The notes beneath the pieces were generated by a model. The model was given only the letters and a program-made list of their open reading frames with translations, was not told the origin of the DNA and ran no database searches. The translations under genes and the position numbers were made by a program. Shown here one piece after another: positions 45,874-52,582 of a stretch of 64,000 nucleotides of DNA. Every line of letters begins with the position of its first letter. Position 1 is the stretch's first letter. The stretch spans positions 1-64,000 of the forward strand of contig DXXK01000030.1 in assembly GCA_019416425.1 (NCBI GenBank). Reading direction: 5' to 3'. Source of the stretch: Bacteroidales bacterium. Its GTDB lineage: Bacteria > Bacteroidota > Bacteroidia > Bacteroidales > Muribaculaceae.

Positions 45874-46409
45874 CAGTTGTCGACCGATATAAGTTCGACA
45901 GTGAAGATCAAGTCTTCGTCGGGACCGATCATCGGAGGCGCGCCGGCGGGGCCGTAGGCCAGGTTCGAGGGGATGTAGAACACGGCTTTGCCACCCTCCT
46001 TCATCAGTTGCAGACCCTCGGTCCATCCGGGAATCACGCGGTTCAGCGGGAATGTGGCGGGTTCGCCGCGGCTCACGCTGCTGTCGAACACCTCGCCGTT
46101 CAGCAGCTCGCCGGTGTAGTGTACGGTCACGCTACTCTCGGCGGTGGGTTGCTTGCCTTTGCCTTCGGTCAGGATCATGTACTTCAGGCCGGAGGGAGTC
46201 ACGGCGTAGGTGGTGTCGGTGGCGACATCGGACTTCTTGGAGGAGTCCCTGAATGCCGTTGCCAGCTCGCTGTAGTCAGGAGCGGGTGCCACATACTCGG
46301 CCTGGGGTTCGGCGGTCTCGGCTGCGGCCTCGGCCTTCTTGTTGTTGGAGCAGGACGACATGCCTGCGGCCACCAGAAGCGCCATGGCCAGAATCTGAAT
46401 CTTTTTCAT
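45873..46409 (-). CDS. FKBP-type peptidyl-prolyl isomerase lipoprotein
   Basis: This 178-residue protein has signal and lipobox MKKIQILAMALLVAAGMSSC (Cys20), an Ala/Glu-rich linker, and a C-terminal FKBP domain (about 80-178: VTVHYTGELLNGEVFDSS, FPLNRVIPGWTEGLQLM). It catalyses cis-trans prolyl isomerisation during folding of exported proteins. It lies 3 bp after a related soluble FKBP gene, and the two domains are clearly paralogous (VFDSSVxRGEPATFPLNRVIPG in both, shortened here). Confidence 0.92.
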   Translation of the reverse strand: MKKIQILAMALLVAAGMSSCSNNKKAEAAAETAEPQAEYVAPAPDYSELATAFRDSSKKSDVATDTTYAVTPSGLKYMILTEGKGKQPTAESSVTVHYTGELLNGEVFDSSVSRGEPATFPLNRVIPGWTEGLQLMKEGGKAVFYIPSNLAYGPAGAPPMIGPDEDLIFTVELISVDN

Positions 46410-46412
46410 CGC

Positions 46413-47003
46413 TTATTTCTTGTTAACCTTGATGAGTTCCACTTCGAAGATCAGCGTGGAATGGGGCGGTATTGCTCCGGGTACACCCTGTGCGCCGTAG
46501 GCCAGGTCGCTGGGAATGAAGAAAGTGTACTTGGCTCCTTCCTTCATCAGCTGTACGCCCTCGGTCCATCCGGGAATCACACGGTTCAGGGGGAATGTGG
46601 CCGGCTCGCCGCGGTTGACGCTGCTGTCGAACACCTGGCCGTTCAGTAGCTTGCCGGTGTAGTGTACGGTCACCTCGTCCTCGGCCGTGGGCTGCGCCCC
46701 TGTGCCTTCCTTCTCCACGACGTACTGCAGGCCGCTGGGTGTGGTCTGTACGTTCTGCTTCTTGCCGTTCTCGGCCATGAAGTTCTCGCCCTCGGCACGG
46801 GCTGCCGCCTCGGCCTTGGTCTGAAGTTCCTGCAGGAACTCGTTGATGAGCTTCTGGGCCTCCTCGATCGTGATGGCAGGTTCGCCGCCGCCGTAAACCA
46901 CCTTGACTGCATCCATGAATGCGTCGGCATCGAGATCCTTGACTCCCATGCCCTTCAACTGTTGTCCCATTGCGAGACCCCAGGCGTAACTTAACTTGTC
47001 CAT
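46413..47003 (-). CDS. FKBP-type peptidyl-prolyl isomerase (FklB-like)
   Basis: This 196-residue protein has an N-terminal dimerisation segment like Mip/FkpA/FklB (SYAWGLAMGQQLKGMGV, DADAFMDAVKVV), a Glu/Ala-rich helix, and an FKBP domain at about 95-196 (VTVHYTGKLLNGQVFDSS, AYGAQGVPGAIPPHSTLIFEVEL). No signal peptide is visible, so it is probably cytoplasmic, unlike its lipoprotein neighbour. It heads the FKBP, FKBP-lipoprotein, micro-lipoprotein, rsmA operon. Confidence 0.92.
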   Translation of the reverse strand: MDKLSYAWGLAMGQQLKGMGVKDLDADAFMDAVKVVYGGGEPAITIEEAQKLINEFLQELQTKAEAAARAEGENFMAENGKKQNVQTTPSGLQYVVEKEGTGAQPTAEDEVTVHYTGKLLNGQVFDSSVNRGEPATFPLNRVIPGWTEGVQLMKEGAKYTFFIPSDLAYGAQGVPGAIPPHSTLIFEVELIKVNKK

Positions 47004-47125
47004 AATTTTCTATCGTCTGCGGAGCCGTCGGCTCCAGTTTATCCATTTATGTTATAACAACACGGCGCACGCTAATGTTGTGTGCCGCGGCGAGGGCGAA
47101 TCCAATGCGTCAGTCCCTCCGTCCG

Positions 47126-47133
47126 CAAAATTA
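47126..47133 (-). promoter_or_regulatory. -7 box of the FKBP-rsmA operon
   Basis: TAATTTTG on the minus strand fits TAnnTTTG, about 120 bp before the first FKBP gene. No TTTG lies at the -33 distance. Confidence 0.5.
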
Positions 47134-47251
47134 CAAAAAATCTTCCAAATTCCCGCCATAGTCAGGTTATAAGAAAAATTATGCGGTGCTCATGCAATAT
47201 TCGGGGATAAATCACATCCTACAGATATAGGACGTTTGGTAACGGCTCCCG

Positions 47252-48967
47252 ATGCCCCTGCGGGAGCCCGTATTATTGAACACAGACTTGGAGGATATGC
47301 TTGAAATAGGGAATTCCGATCTTGTAGAGATGTGCCTCACCGGTGACAAAGAGGCGCTGAATCTGTTCTACACGCGTTTCGCGCCCAGGATGATGGGTGT
47401 GATCAGACGGTATGTCCCCAATATGGATGACGCCCAGGACATTCTACATGACGGTTTCATCGTGGCCTATACCAGGATGCGCGACCTTCGCGACGCGGGG
47501 CTGGTGGAGTACTGGCTGGCGTCGATTATGAGGAATCTGGCGCTGCAGTTCCTGCGCGAGCAGGACATCGCAGTGATCCTGCATGAGATACCCGAGGTGG
47601 AGGAGACGCAGGAACTGGAGGACCTGATGGACATAGACATGCTGGAGAAACTGATCCGTAAGCTGCCTGTCGGTTACCAGAAGGTGTTCCGCCTGTCGGT
47701 GCTGGAAAACATGTCGCATAAGGAGATCGCGAAGATCCTGGGAATCGCTCCGTCCACATCGGCGTCGCAGCTGTTCCATGCCAAGATAATGATGCGTCGT
47801 CTCATCAGAGAATACAAGGGTGCCGGTGTGCTGGTGCTTCTGTTGCTGTTGGGTGTCGGCGTGGCGACGATGTTTTTCCACAACCCAGACTCGGAGGAAA
47901 ACTTCAGGGCCCGGACCGATAAGGTTCCCGAGGCCGTGCGACAGGAGCCGCTGCCTTTATTGTCTGACAATGTTCCCGTCGACTCTGTCAGTCCTGCCGG
48001 ATCCTCGCAGTCGTCTCCGGCCTTTATCGCGGCTCTCCCGGCCGACACCGTGAAACTGGCCTGTAACGAGCCGGCCGTACCTGATTCCGCGGCTGTGGAA
48101 TCGGATGACAGACCGGTAGTTGTGCTTGAGAAGACTTATGATTATGTCACCGATTATGATTATGTCACCGACAACGGCATGATTGCCGCGGATTCCATCC
48201 TGAACAGCGAACAGGACAATTCCGCATCGCTGGCGGCACTGGACTTGGATTACAAGGGGGAGACGGCTTCCGGATGGTCGTTGGGTGTTGGGTCGGATTT
48301 TGTAATCGGCACCAGCTGGGTTGGCGCTGTTGCTCAGGATGCTGCCGCCGGTATAACTGGTCCCGGAGCGGAACCTGATCCAGGGGATAAGATAGATCCC
48401 GATAGTCCTGATAATCCTGGCGATCCGGGAATGCGGAAGTCCCCAAATGCTCCTGTCAAGGATTACAGTGACGTCTCGCATCAGAATTATATGCCGGTGA
48501 CCGTCGCTGTCACCGCGGCCTATAGATTCAACCGTATTTTCTCGCTGGAAAGCGGCGTACGATATTCGTATCTGCATTCGCGATATGAATATGATGATGT
48601 CCGGAGCCACTGCCATTGGCATTACATCGGGATACCGCTGAAGCTGAATATCAATACCTTTACGCATGGCAGGATGTCGTTGTACGGCAGTGTGGGGGCT
48701 ACGGTCAATTTCCCGGTTTACAGTCAGGGAGTCATAGGGCCGGGACAGAGTTATTACGATAGGTTGCCTTCGGGTAGCCTGGATGCCAAGGTCATGTGGT
48801 CGATATCTGCCAGCTACGGTATCTCGCTGAGGTTGAGCAACAATGTCTCGATCTTCCTGGAGCCGACTCTGCAGTACATGCCGAAGGTCCGCACCCGCGT
48901 TCCCAACTACTGGACGGAGGAACCCTGGAATTTCGCCCTTCCTCTCGGCTTCCGCTTCACCTGGTAA
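47252..48967 (+). CDS. ECF-type sigma factor fused through a TM helix and linker to an outer-membrane beta-barrel
   Basis: One uninterrupted 571-residue frame joins parts that should sit in three compartments. Residues 20-80 are sigma region 2 (GDKEALNLFYTRFAPRM, MDDAQDILHDGFIVAYTRMR). Residues 130-188 are region 4, including the helix-turn-helix MSHKEIAKILGIAPSTSASQ. Residues 190-209 are a transmembrane helix (GAGVLVLLLLLGVGVATMFF). Residues 210-340 are a Pro/Ser/Asp-rich linker. Residues 341-571 contain about eight amphipathic strands with an Asp/Pro-rich loop (370-400) and a terminal FRFTW, typical of an OmpA/PorT-like barrel. The layout mirrors the dual-membrane-spanning anti-sigma factors (Dma) of Bacteroides, but carries the sigma factor itself. 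No separate anti-sigma gene is adjacent. The ATG at 47297 is an alternative start, because the one at 47252 lies in a hairpin loop. Confidence 0.85.
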   Translation: MPLREPVLLNTDLEDMLEIGNSDLVEMCLTGDKEALNLFYTRFAPRMMGVIRRYVPNMDDAQDILHDGFIVAYTRMRDLRDAGLVEYWLASIMRNLALQFLREQDIAVILHEIPEVEETQELEDLMDIDMLEKLIRKLPVGYQKVFRLSVLENMSHKEIAKILGIAPSTSASQLFHAKIMMRRLIREYKGAGVLVLLLLLGVGVATMFFHNPDSEENFRARTDKVPEAVRQEPLPLLSDNVPVDSVSPAGSSQSSPAFIAALPADTVKLACNEPAVPDSAAVESDDRPVVVLEKTYDYVTDYDYVTDNGMIAADSILNSEQDNSASLAALDLDYKGETASGWSLGVGSDFVIGTSWVGAVAQDAAAGITGPGAEPDPGDKIDPDSPDNPGDPGMRKSPNAPVKDYSDVSHQNYMPVTVAVTAAYRFNRIFSLESGVRYSYLHSRYEYDDVRSHCHWHYIGIPLKLNINTFTHGRMSLYGSVGATVNFPVYSQGVIGPGQSYYDRLPSGSLDAKVMWSISASYGISLRLSNNVSIFLEPTLQYMPKVRTRVPNYWTEEPWNFALPLGFRFTW

Positions 48968-49067
48968 CGACTATCCACCGTAGAATCATGGATGAGAAAT
49001 GCTGAAAAATTAGGAATTGTCAAAATAAAACCAGTATCTGGCATAATATCAGCTATATACAAATATT

Positions 49068-49115
49068 TTTCTTTACAGAGAAAAGAATTTGCCAATTTTT
49101 TTCTCTGTAAAGAAA
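49068..49115. promoter_or_regulatory. 17-bp perfect inverted repeat at the HAD gene promoter
   Basis: TTTCTTTACAGAGAAAA (49068-49084) and its exact reverse complement (49099-49115) flank a 14-bp spacer. A TAATTTTG -7 box follows at 49124-49131, and the expected -33 position falls inside the right arm. This placement suggests an operator that blocks or recruits RNA polymerase. It could instead be the 3' hairpin of the sigma-barrel gene, but no T-run follows. Confidence 0.6.
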
Positions 49116-49135
49116 GATATCTGTAATTTTGTGGT

Positions 49136-49840
49136 ATGAAAGGAAATGAAGAGATGAGGAGGTTCAGGGGGGCGCTGATCGATATGGACGGGGTGCTGTA
49201 TGACTCCATGCCGGGGCATACGCTGTCGTGGAAGAAGATGATGGACGTCGTGGGCGTCGACGTGCCACGCGACGAGTTCTACCTATACGAGGGAATGACT
49301 GGCAAGGCCACCATCAACCTGCTGATGCAGCGTGCGTTCGGCCACGGCGTCAGCGACGAGGAGGCCGCGCGCATGTATGCCGTCAAGAGCGCCAACTTCA
49401 AGGCTCTCGGCCCCGCGCCTGTCATGCCTGGGGCTTCAAGGATGCTCGCCGGGCTCCAGGCCCTTGGACTGAAACGGGTGCTCGTGACCGGCTCAGGCCA
49501 GGCCAGCCTGCTCGACAAGCTGGAACACGACTACCCAGGAGTGTTCCCCGACGGAAGGCGGGTGACAGCCCAAGACGTGACACACGGCAAGCCGGATCCC
49601 GAGCCATACCTGAAAGGGGCGGAATTGATCGGGGAGCGTCCGCAGGACTGCATCGTGGTGGAGAACGCGCCGCTCGGCGTGCGTGCAGGCAAGGGTGCCG
49701 GATGCTTCGTATGCGCCGTCACCACCGGCCCCATACCGCGGCAGGAGTTCGAGAAGGAACACGCCGACATGATATTCCCCTCGATGGAGGCATTTGCCGA
49801 ATTCCTGGAATCATGCCAGACAGGAACCCAGGACCAATAA
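49136..49840 (+). CDS. HAD-superfamily phosphatase (beta-phosphoglucomutase/phosphatase-like), altered C-terminus
   Basis: This 234-residue HAD subfamily IA enzyme shows the nucleophile motif LIDMDGVLYDSMPGH (Asp16, Asp18), motif II VLVTGSG, motif III Lys in THGKPDPEPYLKG and motif IV IVVENAPLGVRAGKGAG. It probably dephosphorylates a sugar phosphate. The last 153 bp recur at 52399-52551 with four substitutions. The downstream copy reads on for 15 residues (ending QQTQADQQDR), so the ancestral protein was about 249 residues and this copy ends early at an insertion junction. The catalytic core is unaffected. Confidence 0.9.
   Translation: MKGNEEMRRFRGALIDMDGVLYDSMPGHTLSWKKMMDVVGVDVPRDEFYLYEGMTGKATINLLMQRAFGHGVSDEEAARMYAVKSANFKALGPAPVMPGASRMLAGLQALGLKRVLVTGSGQASLLDKLEHDYPGVFPDGRRVTAQDVTHGKPDPEPYLKGAELIGERPQDCIVVENAPLGVRAGKGAGCFVCAVTTGPIPRQEFEKEHADMIFPSMEAFAEFLESCQTGTQDQ
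49684..49836 (+). repeat. 153-bp direct repeat, left copy
   Basis: This copy lies inside the 3' end of the HAD gene and matches 52399-52551 at 149 of 153 positions by my reading (four substitutions, no gaps). It also contains 26 bp that, in the right copy, form the 3' end of the EamA transporter gene. That shows the HAD/EamA overlap existed before the split. Confidence 0.9.
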
Positions 49841-50391
49841 GAATAGGATTGAGCGCCAGTCAAGCCCCAAATGGCGGCAGATGCCAGGTTCCTTAGGGTT
49901 CCTGAATTTGTCTTAGAATCTCGGGGGAAAACCGGAGCGGGTTGACTCCACATGCCAGTGGTGATTGACTTGCTGGTTTTTTCATAGACCTTGGGAGCTG
50001 AAATAAAACATCTGCGCTATACTTTGCTCCATATAAACTTTTCCACATAAGATAACCTCATAAGGCAACATAAGACAATCTCATTTATAAATTCAATACT
50101 ACAGCACAAACGGCACATATGGACAGGGCTGGCGTTTTGTTCATAAGCTGGGCAAGATATTCAAGACTACGCATACATTTCTTACGTCTCCGTTTCAGAC
50201 TCAGCTTATCAGACTGCTTCTCAAAAGCTTCATGGAGTACTTGTGTATCATATTTTTCTATATGCATATGCTGATTAAGCCTTTCACAATGTAATAGACA
50301 AGCAATGAAGCATGTTTTCATATTCTAACCGCCGGATCTAACCTGAATTTTATAAAATTCATGCAGCAGCCCTGACATATGGGAATAAAGA
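49841..50391. other. left part of the AT-rich island, no confident gene
   Basis: This stretch is clearly more AT-rich than the flanking genes. A 78-codon minus-strand frame (50085-50321) ends in a basic helix-like segment but has no homologue I recognise and no good start context. A perfect 18-bp palindrome TGAATTTTATAAAATTCA lies at 50344-50361. No integrase, transposase or tRNA is visible. Confidence 0.5.
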
Positions 50392-50423
50392 ATTGCATGA
50401 TTGAAGAATATTCATTATATTTG
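50392..50423 (+). promoter_or_regulatory. promoter inside the island
   Basis: ATTG (50392-50395) and TATATTTG (50416-50423) are 20 bp apart and fit the Bacteroidota promoter with one mismatch in the -33 box. The start would be at about 50430, directly before the rod-shaped RNA. Confidence 0.7.
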
Positions 50424-50429
50424 CGCCGT

Positions 50430-50640
50430 CAAACCGGAATGACAATACATACTATTAAGGAGGCGTTTTGCTTATCTTGCAAATGAAAACCTGAGAAATT
50501 TTCAACGTGTGCAGGAGATAACAGAACGGTTCCCACGTTTCACGTGGGCTGCTGTTTCACATCTCGCACACAGGTTTTCTCAGGACCATCATTTGGAGAC
50601 AATGTAAGGCAGTCCACGTCTTCTATATCTAATCTGGCCT
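50430..50640 (+). ncRNA. candidate long-hairpin RNA, 6S-like in shape
   Basis: From about 50458 to 50624 the transcript can fold into one long rod. The helices are AGGAGGCG with CGTCTTCT, GCTTA with TAAGGC (bulge), CAAATGA with TCATTTG, CCTGAGAAA with TTTCTCAGG, GTGTGC with GCACAC, GAGAT with ATCTC, AACAG with CTGTT, and the tip CCCACG with CGTGGG. An asymmetric bubble (8 against 4 nt, 50499-50506 and 50572-50575) interrupts it. A long rod with an internal bubble behind its own promoter recalls 6S RNA, but a structured leader of the DnaJ-zinc-finger gene is equally possible. No covariance search was run. Confidence 0.5.
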
Positions 50641-50676
50641 TATGGACTGCATGGCCTCCTGATAATCATTTGAAGC

Positions 50677-51075
50677 ATGAACAGATTAATCATCTTCATG
50701 GTGGCTGTTGCCGGAATTTTGGGCACGGCCTTCGCAGAGCGAATCTCTGAGAAGAATCCCGGCTCTCCTTCGGCGACCATAACCAACAATAGCGAGACAT
50801 ATGTATGTAAGCATTGTGACGGCACAGGCTATGAACCATCAATTACAAAGGGTTGCCCCTATTGCAACAGAGGTCGGGTACAGCACTTCCGCAACTGTGA
50901 GGTGTGCTATGGAGAGGGCTTCCAAATCGATAAGTATGGCGACAAGCAGAAATGTCGCAACTGTGACGGTACCGGTAAATTATATGTAGATGAGATATGC
51001 GCGTATTGCGATGGTACCGGAGCAGTAAAGATGACATGTATGACATGTCATGGAACCGGTAGCGTTCAGAAATAG
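50677..51075 (+). CDS. exported DnaJ-type zinc-finger (CxxCxGxG) protein
   Basis: This 132-residue protein has a signal peptide (MNRLIIFMVAVAGILGTAFA) and no J domain. Repeats of the DnaJ Cys-rich type follow: CKHCDGTGYE, CPYCNRG, CEVCYGEGF, CRNCDGTG, CAYCDGTG and CMTCHGTG. Six CxxC pairs could bind up to three zinc ions, one more than DnaJ. Export of such a domain is unusual. It may be a zinc or thiol-dependent folding factor for the small secreted proteins beside it. It is the first gene of the island cassette. Confidence 0.8.
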   Translation: MNRLIIFMVAVAGILGTAFAERISEKNPGSPSATITNNSETYVCKHCDGTGYEPSITKGCPYCNRGRVQHFRNCEVCYGEGFQIDKYGDKQKCRNCDGTGKLYVDEICAYCDGTGAVKMTCMTCHGTGSVQK

Positions 51076-51151
51076 AACAGTAAAGAAGTGTATCGACTTA
51101 TTTGGTTTCGTAAATAAGTAGATACGACTTCAGATTCAAAGTTGCAACATC

Positions 51152-51475
51152 ATGAGAAAATTATTGTCATTATTCATGGCGGTGATGTTGGCGTTATGTG
51201 CCGATGCCGCTGCAATCAAACTTGCCGATGGCCGTACTCTGACCTATACCAGCCTGACTGAGCCGATACTGTATAATAGTTATAGAGTGACCGTGCTGAT
51301 CGACGAGTCGGTCGACTATAATGTCTGGGGAGAGGTGATATTGATGTTTCAGGGCAGAACGGTTGAATCAAAACCCTTGTTTATTAAGGCAGGACAGACA
51401 TCCTGCGATGTCGATTTTGAGGGTCTTGACAACGGTGTCAGATATCGTATTGTCGTGAAGGTCAAAAACAAATAA
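51152..51475 (+). CDS. small exported protein, unknown
   Basis: This 107-residue protein has signal peptide MRKLLSLFMAVMLALCADA and a mature part of about 88 residues predicted as beta-rich (RTLTYTSLTEPILYNSYRVTVLID, shortened by family ignorance; ending VRYRIVVKVKNK). It has one internal Cys after cleavage. I recognise no family. It lies 76 bp after the zinc-finger gene and 56 bp before the membrane-protein ATG, so it is probably in the same transcript. Confidence 0.65.
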   Translation: MRKLLSLFMAVMLALCADAAAIKLADGRTLTYTSLTEPILYNSYRVTVLIDESVDYNVWGEVILMFQGRTVESKPLFIKAGQTSCDVDFEGLDNGVRYRIVVKVKNK

Positions 51476-51531
51476 TACTGTTGAGCACATCAGACTATAC
51501 AATCTCATACAGATTGAACGCGAAGGCGGGC

Positions 51532-51915
51532 ATGAATACAACGTGTTGCCTATATTCACTGTTTTGCATTATTGCCGGGGCATTGAATTACATCCTGTTT
51601 AGAAGCGATGTGATGTTTCTTAAGCCGTTTGGATTCAAGCAGAATAGAATTATAGCTCTGGACGGGTCGTCTATCGTAAGCCGGTTCATCCTCAATAATC
51701 TATCAGATGCACTCTGGGCATTGGCAATAATGCTTTTTGTATCGGGTCAACAACGACGTTTCATTCGCATCTGCGGGCTTCTCATACCTCCGTTTATGGA
51801 ACTCGCCCAGGCCTTTCATGTCTTATCAGGAACTTTTGATTTTGTCGACCTCGCGATTTACTTAATAATCTCAATCTCATTTCAAATACAATGGATAATA
51901 AAAACAAGAACATAA
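51532..51915 (+). CDS. membrane protein, VanZ-like
   Basis: This protein of about 127 residues (ATG at 51532; a TTG at 51481 would add 17) has three to four hydrophobic segments: CCLYSLFCIIAGALNYILF, SDALWALAIMLFVSG, a helix from RICGLLIPPFMELAQAF, and FDFVDLAIYLIISIS. The end resembles the last two helices of VanZ-family proteins (acidic residue before a TM, then FDxxDLxxY). That assignment is tentative. The next gene overlaps its last 25 bp. Confidence 0.6.
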   Translation: MNTTCCLYSLFCIIAGALNYILFRSDVMFLKPFGFKQNRIIALDGSSIVSRFILNNLSDALWALAIMLFVSGQQRRFIRICGLLIPPFMELAQAFHVLSGTFDFVDLAIYLIISISFQIQWIIKTRT

Positions 51916-52172
51916 CGACGCTCATCTCTGTGGTAGGGCTTTGTGTCTTCATGGTGATGGCTCTTGCCAGCTCATCGACTCAAAAAGCCTATGATAATTG
52001 GAATGGGTCCTACGGACAACAGGCCGTGCAGCATTATCAGCAAAAGGGCCAGGGAGGACATTACATCGGTAATTTTTCATCTGCGGACGCTGCAAAAAAG
52101 GCTGCTGCGGATGCCGGCTATCCCAGATATCAATATTATCCCTCCACAGGGGAATGCTTTGGTTATAAATAG
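51891..52172 (+). CDS. small exported or membrane-anchored protein, unknown
   Basis: This 93-residue protein has a hydrophobic N-terminal segment (ITTLISVVGLCVFMVMALASS) that is either an uncleaved anchor or a signal peptide. A Tyr/Gln/Gly-rich tail follows (SYGQQAVQHYQQKGQGGHYIG). Its end, SADAAKKAAADAGYPRYQYYP, looks like a short repeat-type domain. It starts 25 bp inside the VanZ-like gene, so translation is coupled. No function can be assigned. Confidence 0.6.
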   Translation: MDNKNKNITTLISVVGLCVFMVMALASSSTQKAYDNWNGSYGQQAVQHYQQKGQGGHYIGNFSSADAAKKAAADAGYPRYQYYPSTGECFGYK

Positions 52173-52398
52173 GAATAACCAGCGGCTGTCTGAATAGTTA
52201 AGTTGTGAGTCAATAGTAGGAATGCATTCCGGTGCGTCCACTTTCATGAAGTGCCATTTTTCTGCACTACTGGTGCACCGGGGTGCACCCCTACACAGAT
52301 AATCAGTGTGTTAAAGCAAATTACATGGCTGAGTTACAAATACGAGCGTTAATTAATAAAAGTTGATTTTGGGTCGTATCCTTGGAGTATAAAGCGTT
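52173..52398. other. right part of the AT-rich island, no gene
   Basis: I see no reading frame of note. The stretch contains two adjacent self-complementary octamers GGTGCACC separated by GG (around 52270-52287), and A/T-rich sequence with TTAATTAAT close to the junction with the right direct repeat. No attachment site or terminator could be assigned with confidence. Confidence 0.4.
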
Positions 52399-52551
52399 TG
52401 CAGGCAAAGGTGCCGGATGCTTCGTATGCGCCGTCACCACTGGCCCCATACCGCGGCAGGAGTTCGAGAAGGAACACGCCGACATGATATTCCCCTCGAT
52501 GGAGGCATTTGCCGGATTCCTGGAATCATGCCAGACAGGAGCCCAGGACCA
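52399..52551 (+). repeat. 153-bp direct repeat, right copy
   Basis: Second copy of the HAD gene 3' end, 2,715 bp after the first. It continues without a break into the EamA gene (minus strand) and into the original HAD stop at 52582, so this copy keeps the ancestral junction. Confidence 0.9.
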
Positions 52552-52582
52552 GCAGACCCAGGCTGACCAGCAGGACCGCTAA
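52399..52582 (+). pseudogene. orphan 3' remnant of the HAD phosphatase gene
   Basis: Reading in the HAD frame, this segment encodes the last 61 residues of the phosphatase, from AGKGAGCFVCAVTTGP through motif-free helices to QTQADQQDR and stop. It has no 5' part and no catalytic motifs. Its last 57 bp overlap the 3' end of the EamA transporter gene on the other strand, the probable ancestral convergent overlap. Confidence 0.85.

Noticed and set aside
45874..46026. 51-codon N-terminal extension of the micro-lipoprotein
   Set aside because: It overlaps the FKBP gene in another frame and would place the lipoprotein signal internally.
50085..50321. 78-codon minus-strand frame in the island
   Set aside because: It has a basic, helix-like segment, but no promoter or start context and no known family. 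Support is too weak to call a gene.
50532..50548. CCCACGTTTCACGTGGG as a second parS site
   Set aside because: Only half matches the parS consensus. The symmetry is explained better as the tip of the rod-shaped RNA.
49684..52551. CRISPR array or insertion sequence
   Set aside because: There are only two repeat copies 2.7 kb apart, and no cas, transposase or integrase gene and no terminal inverted repeats.
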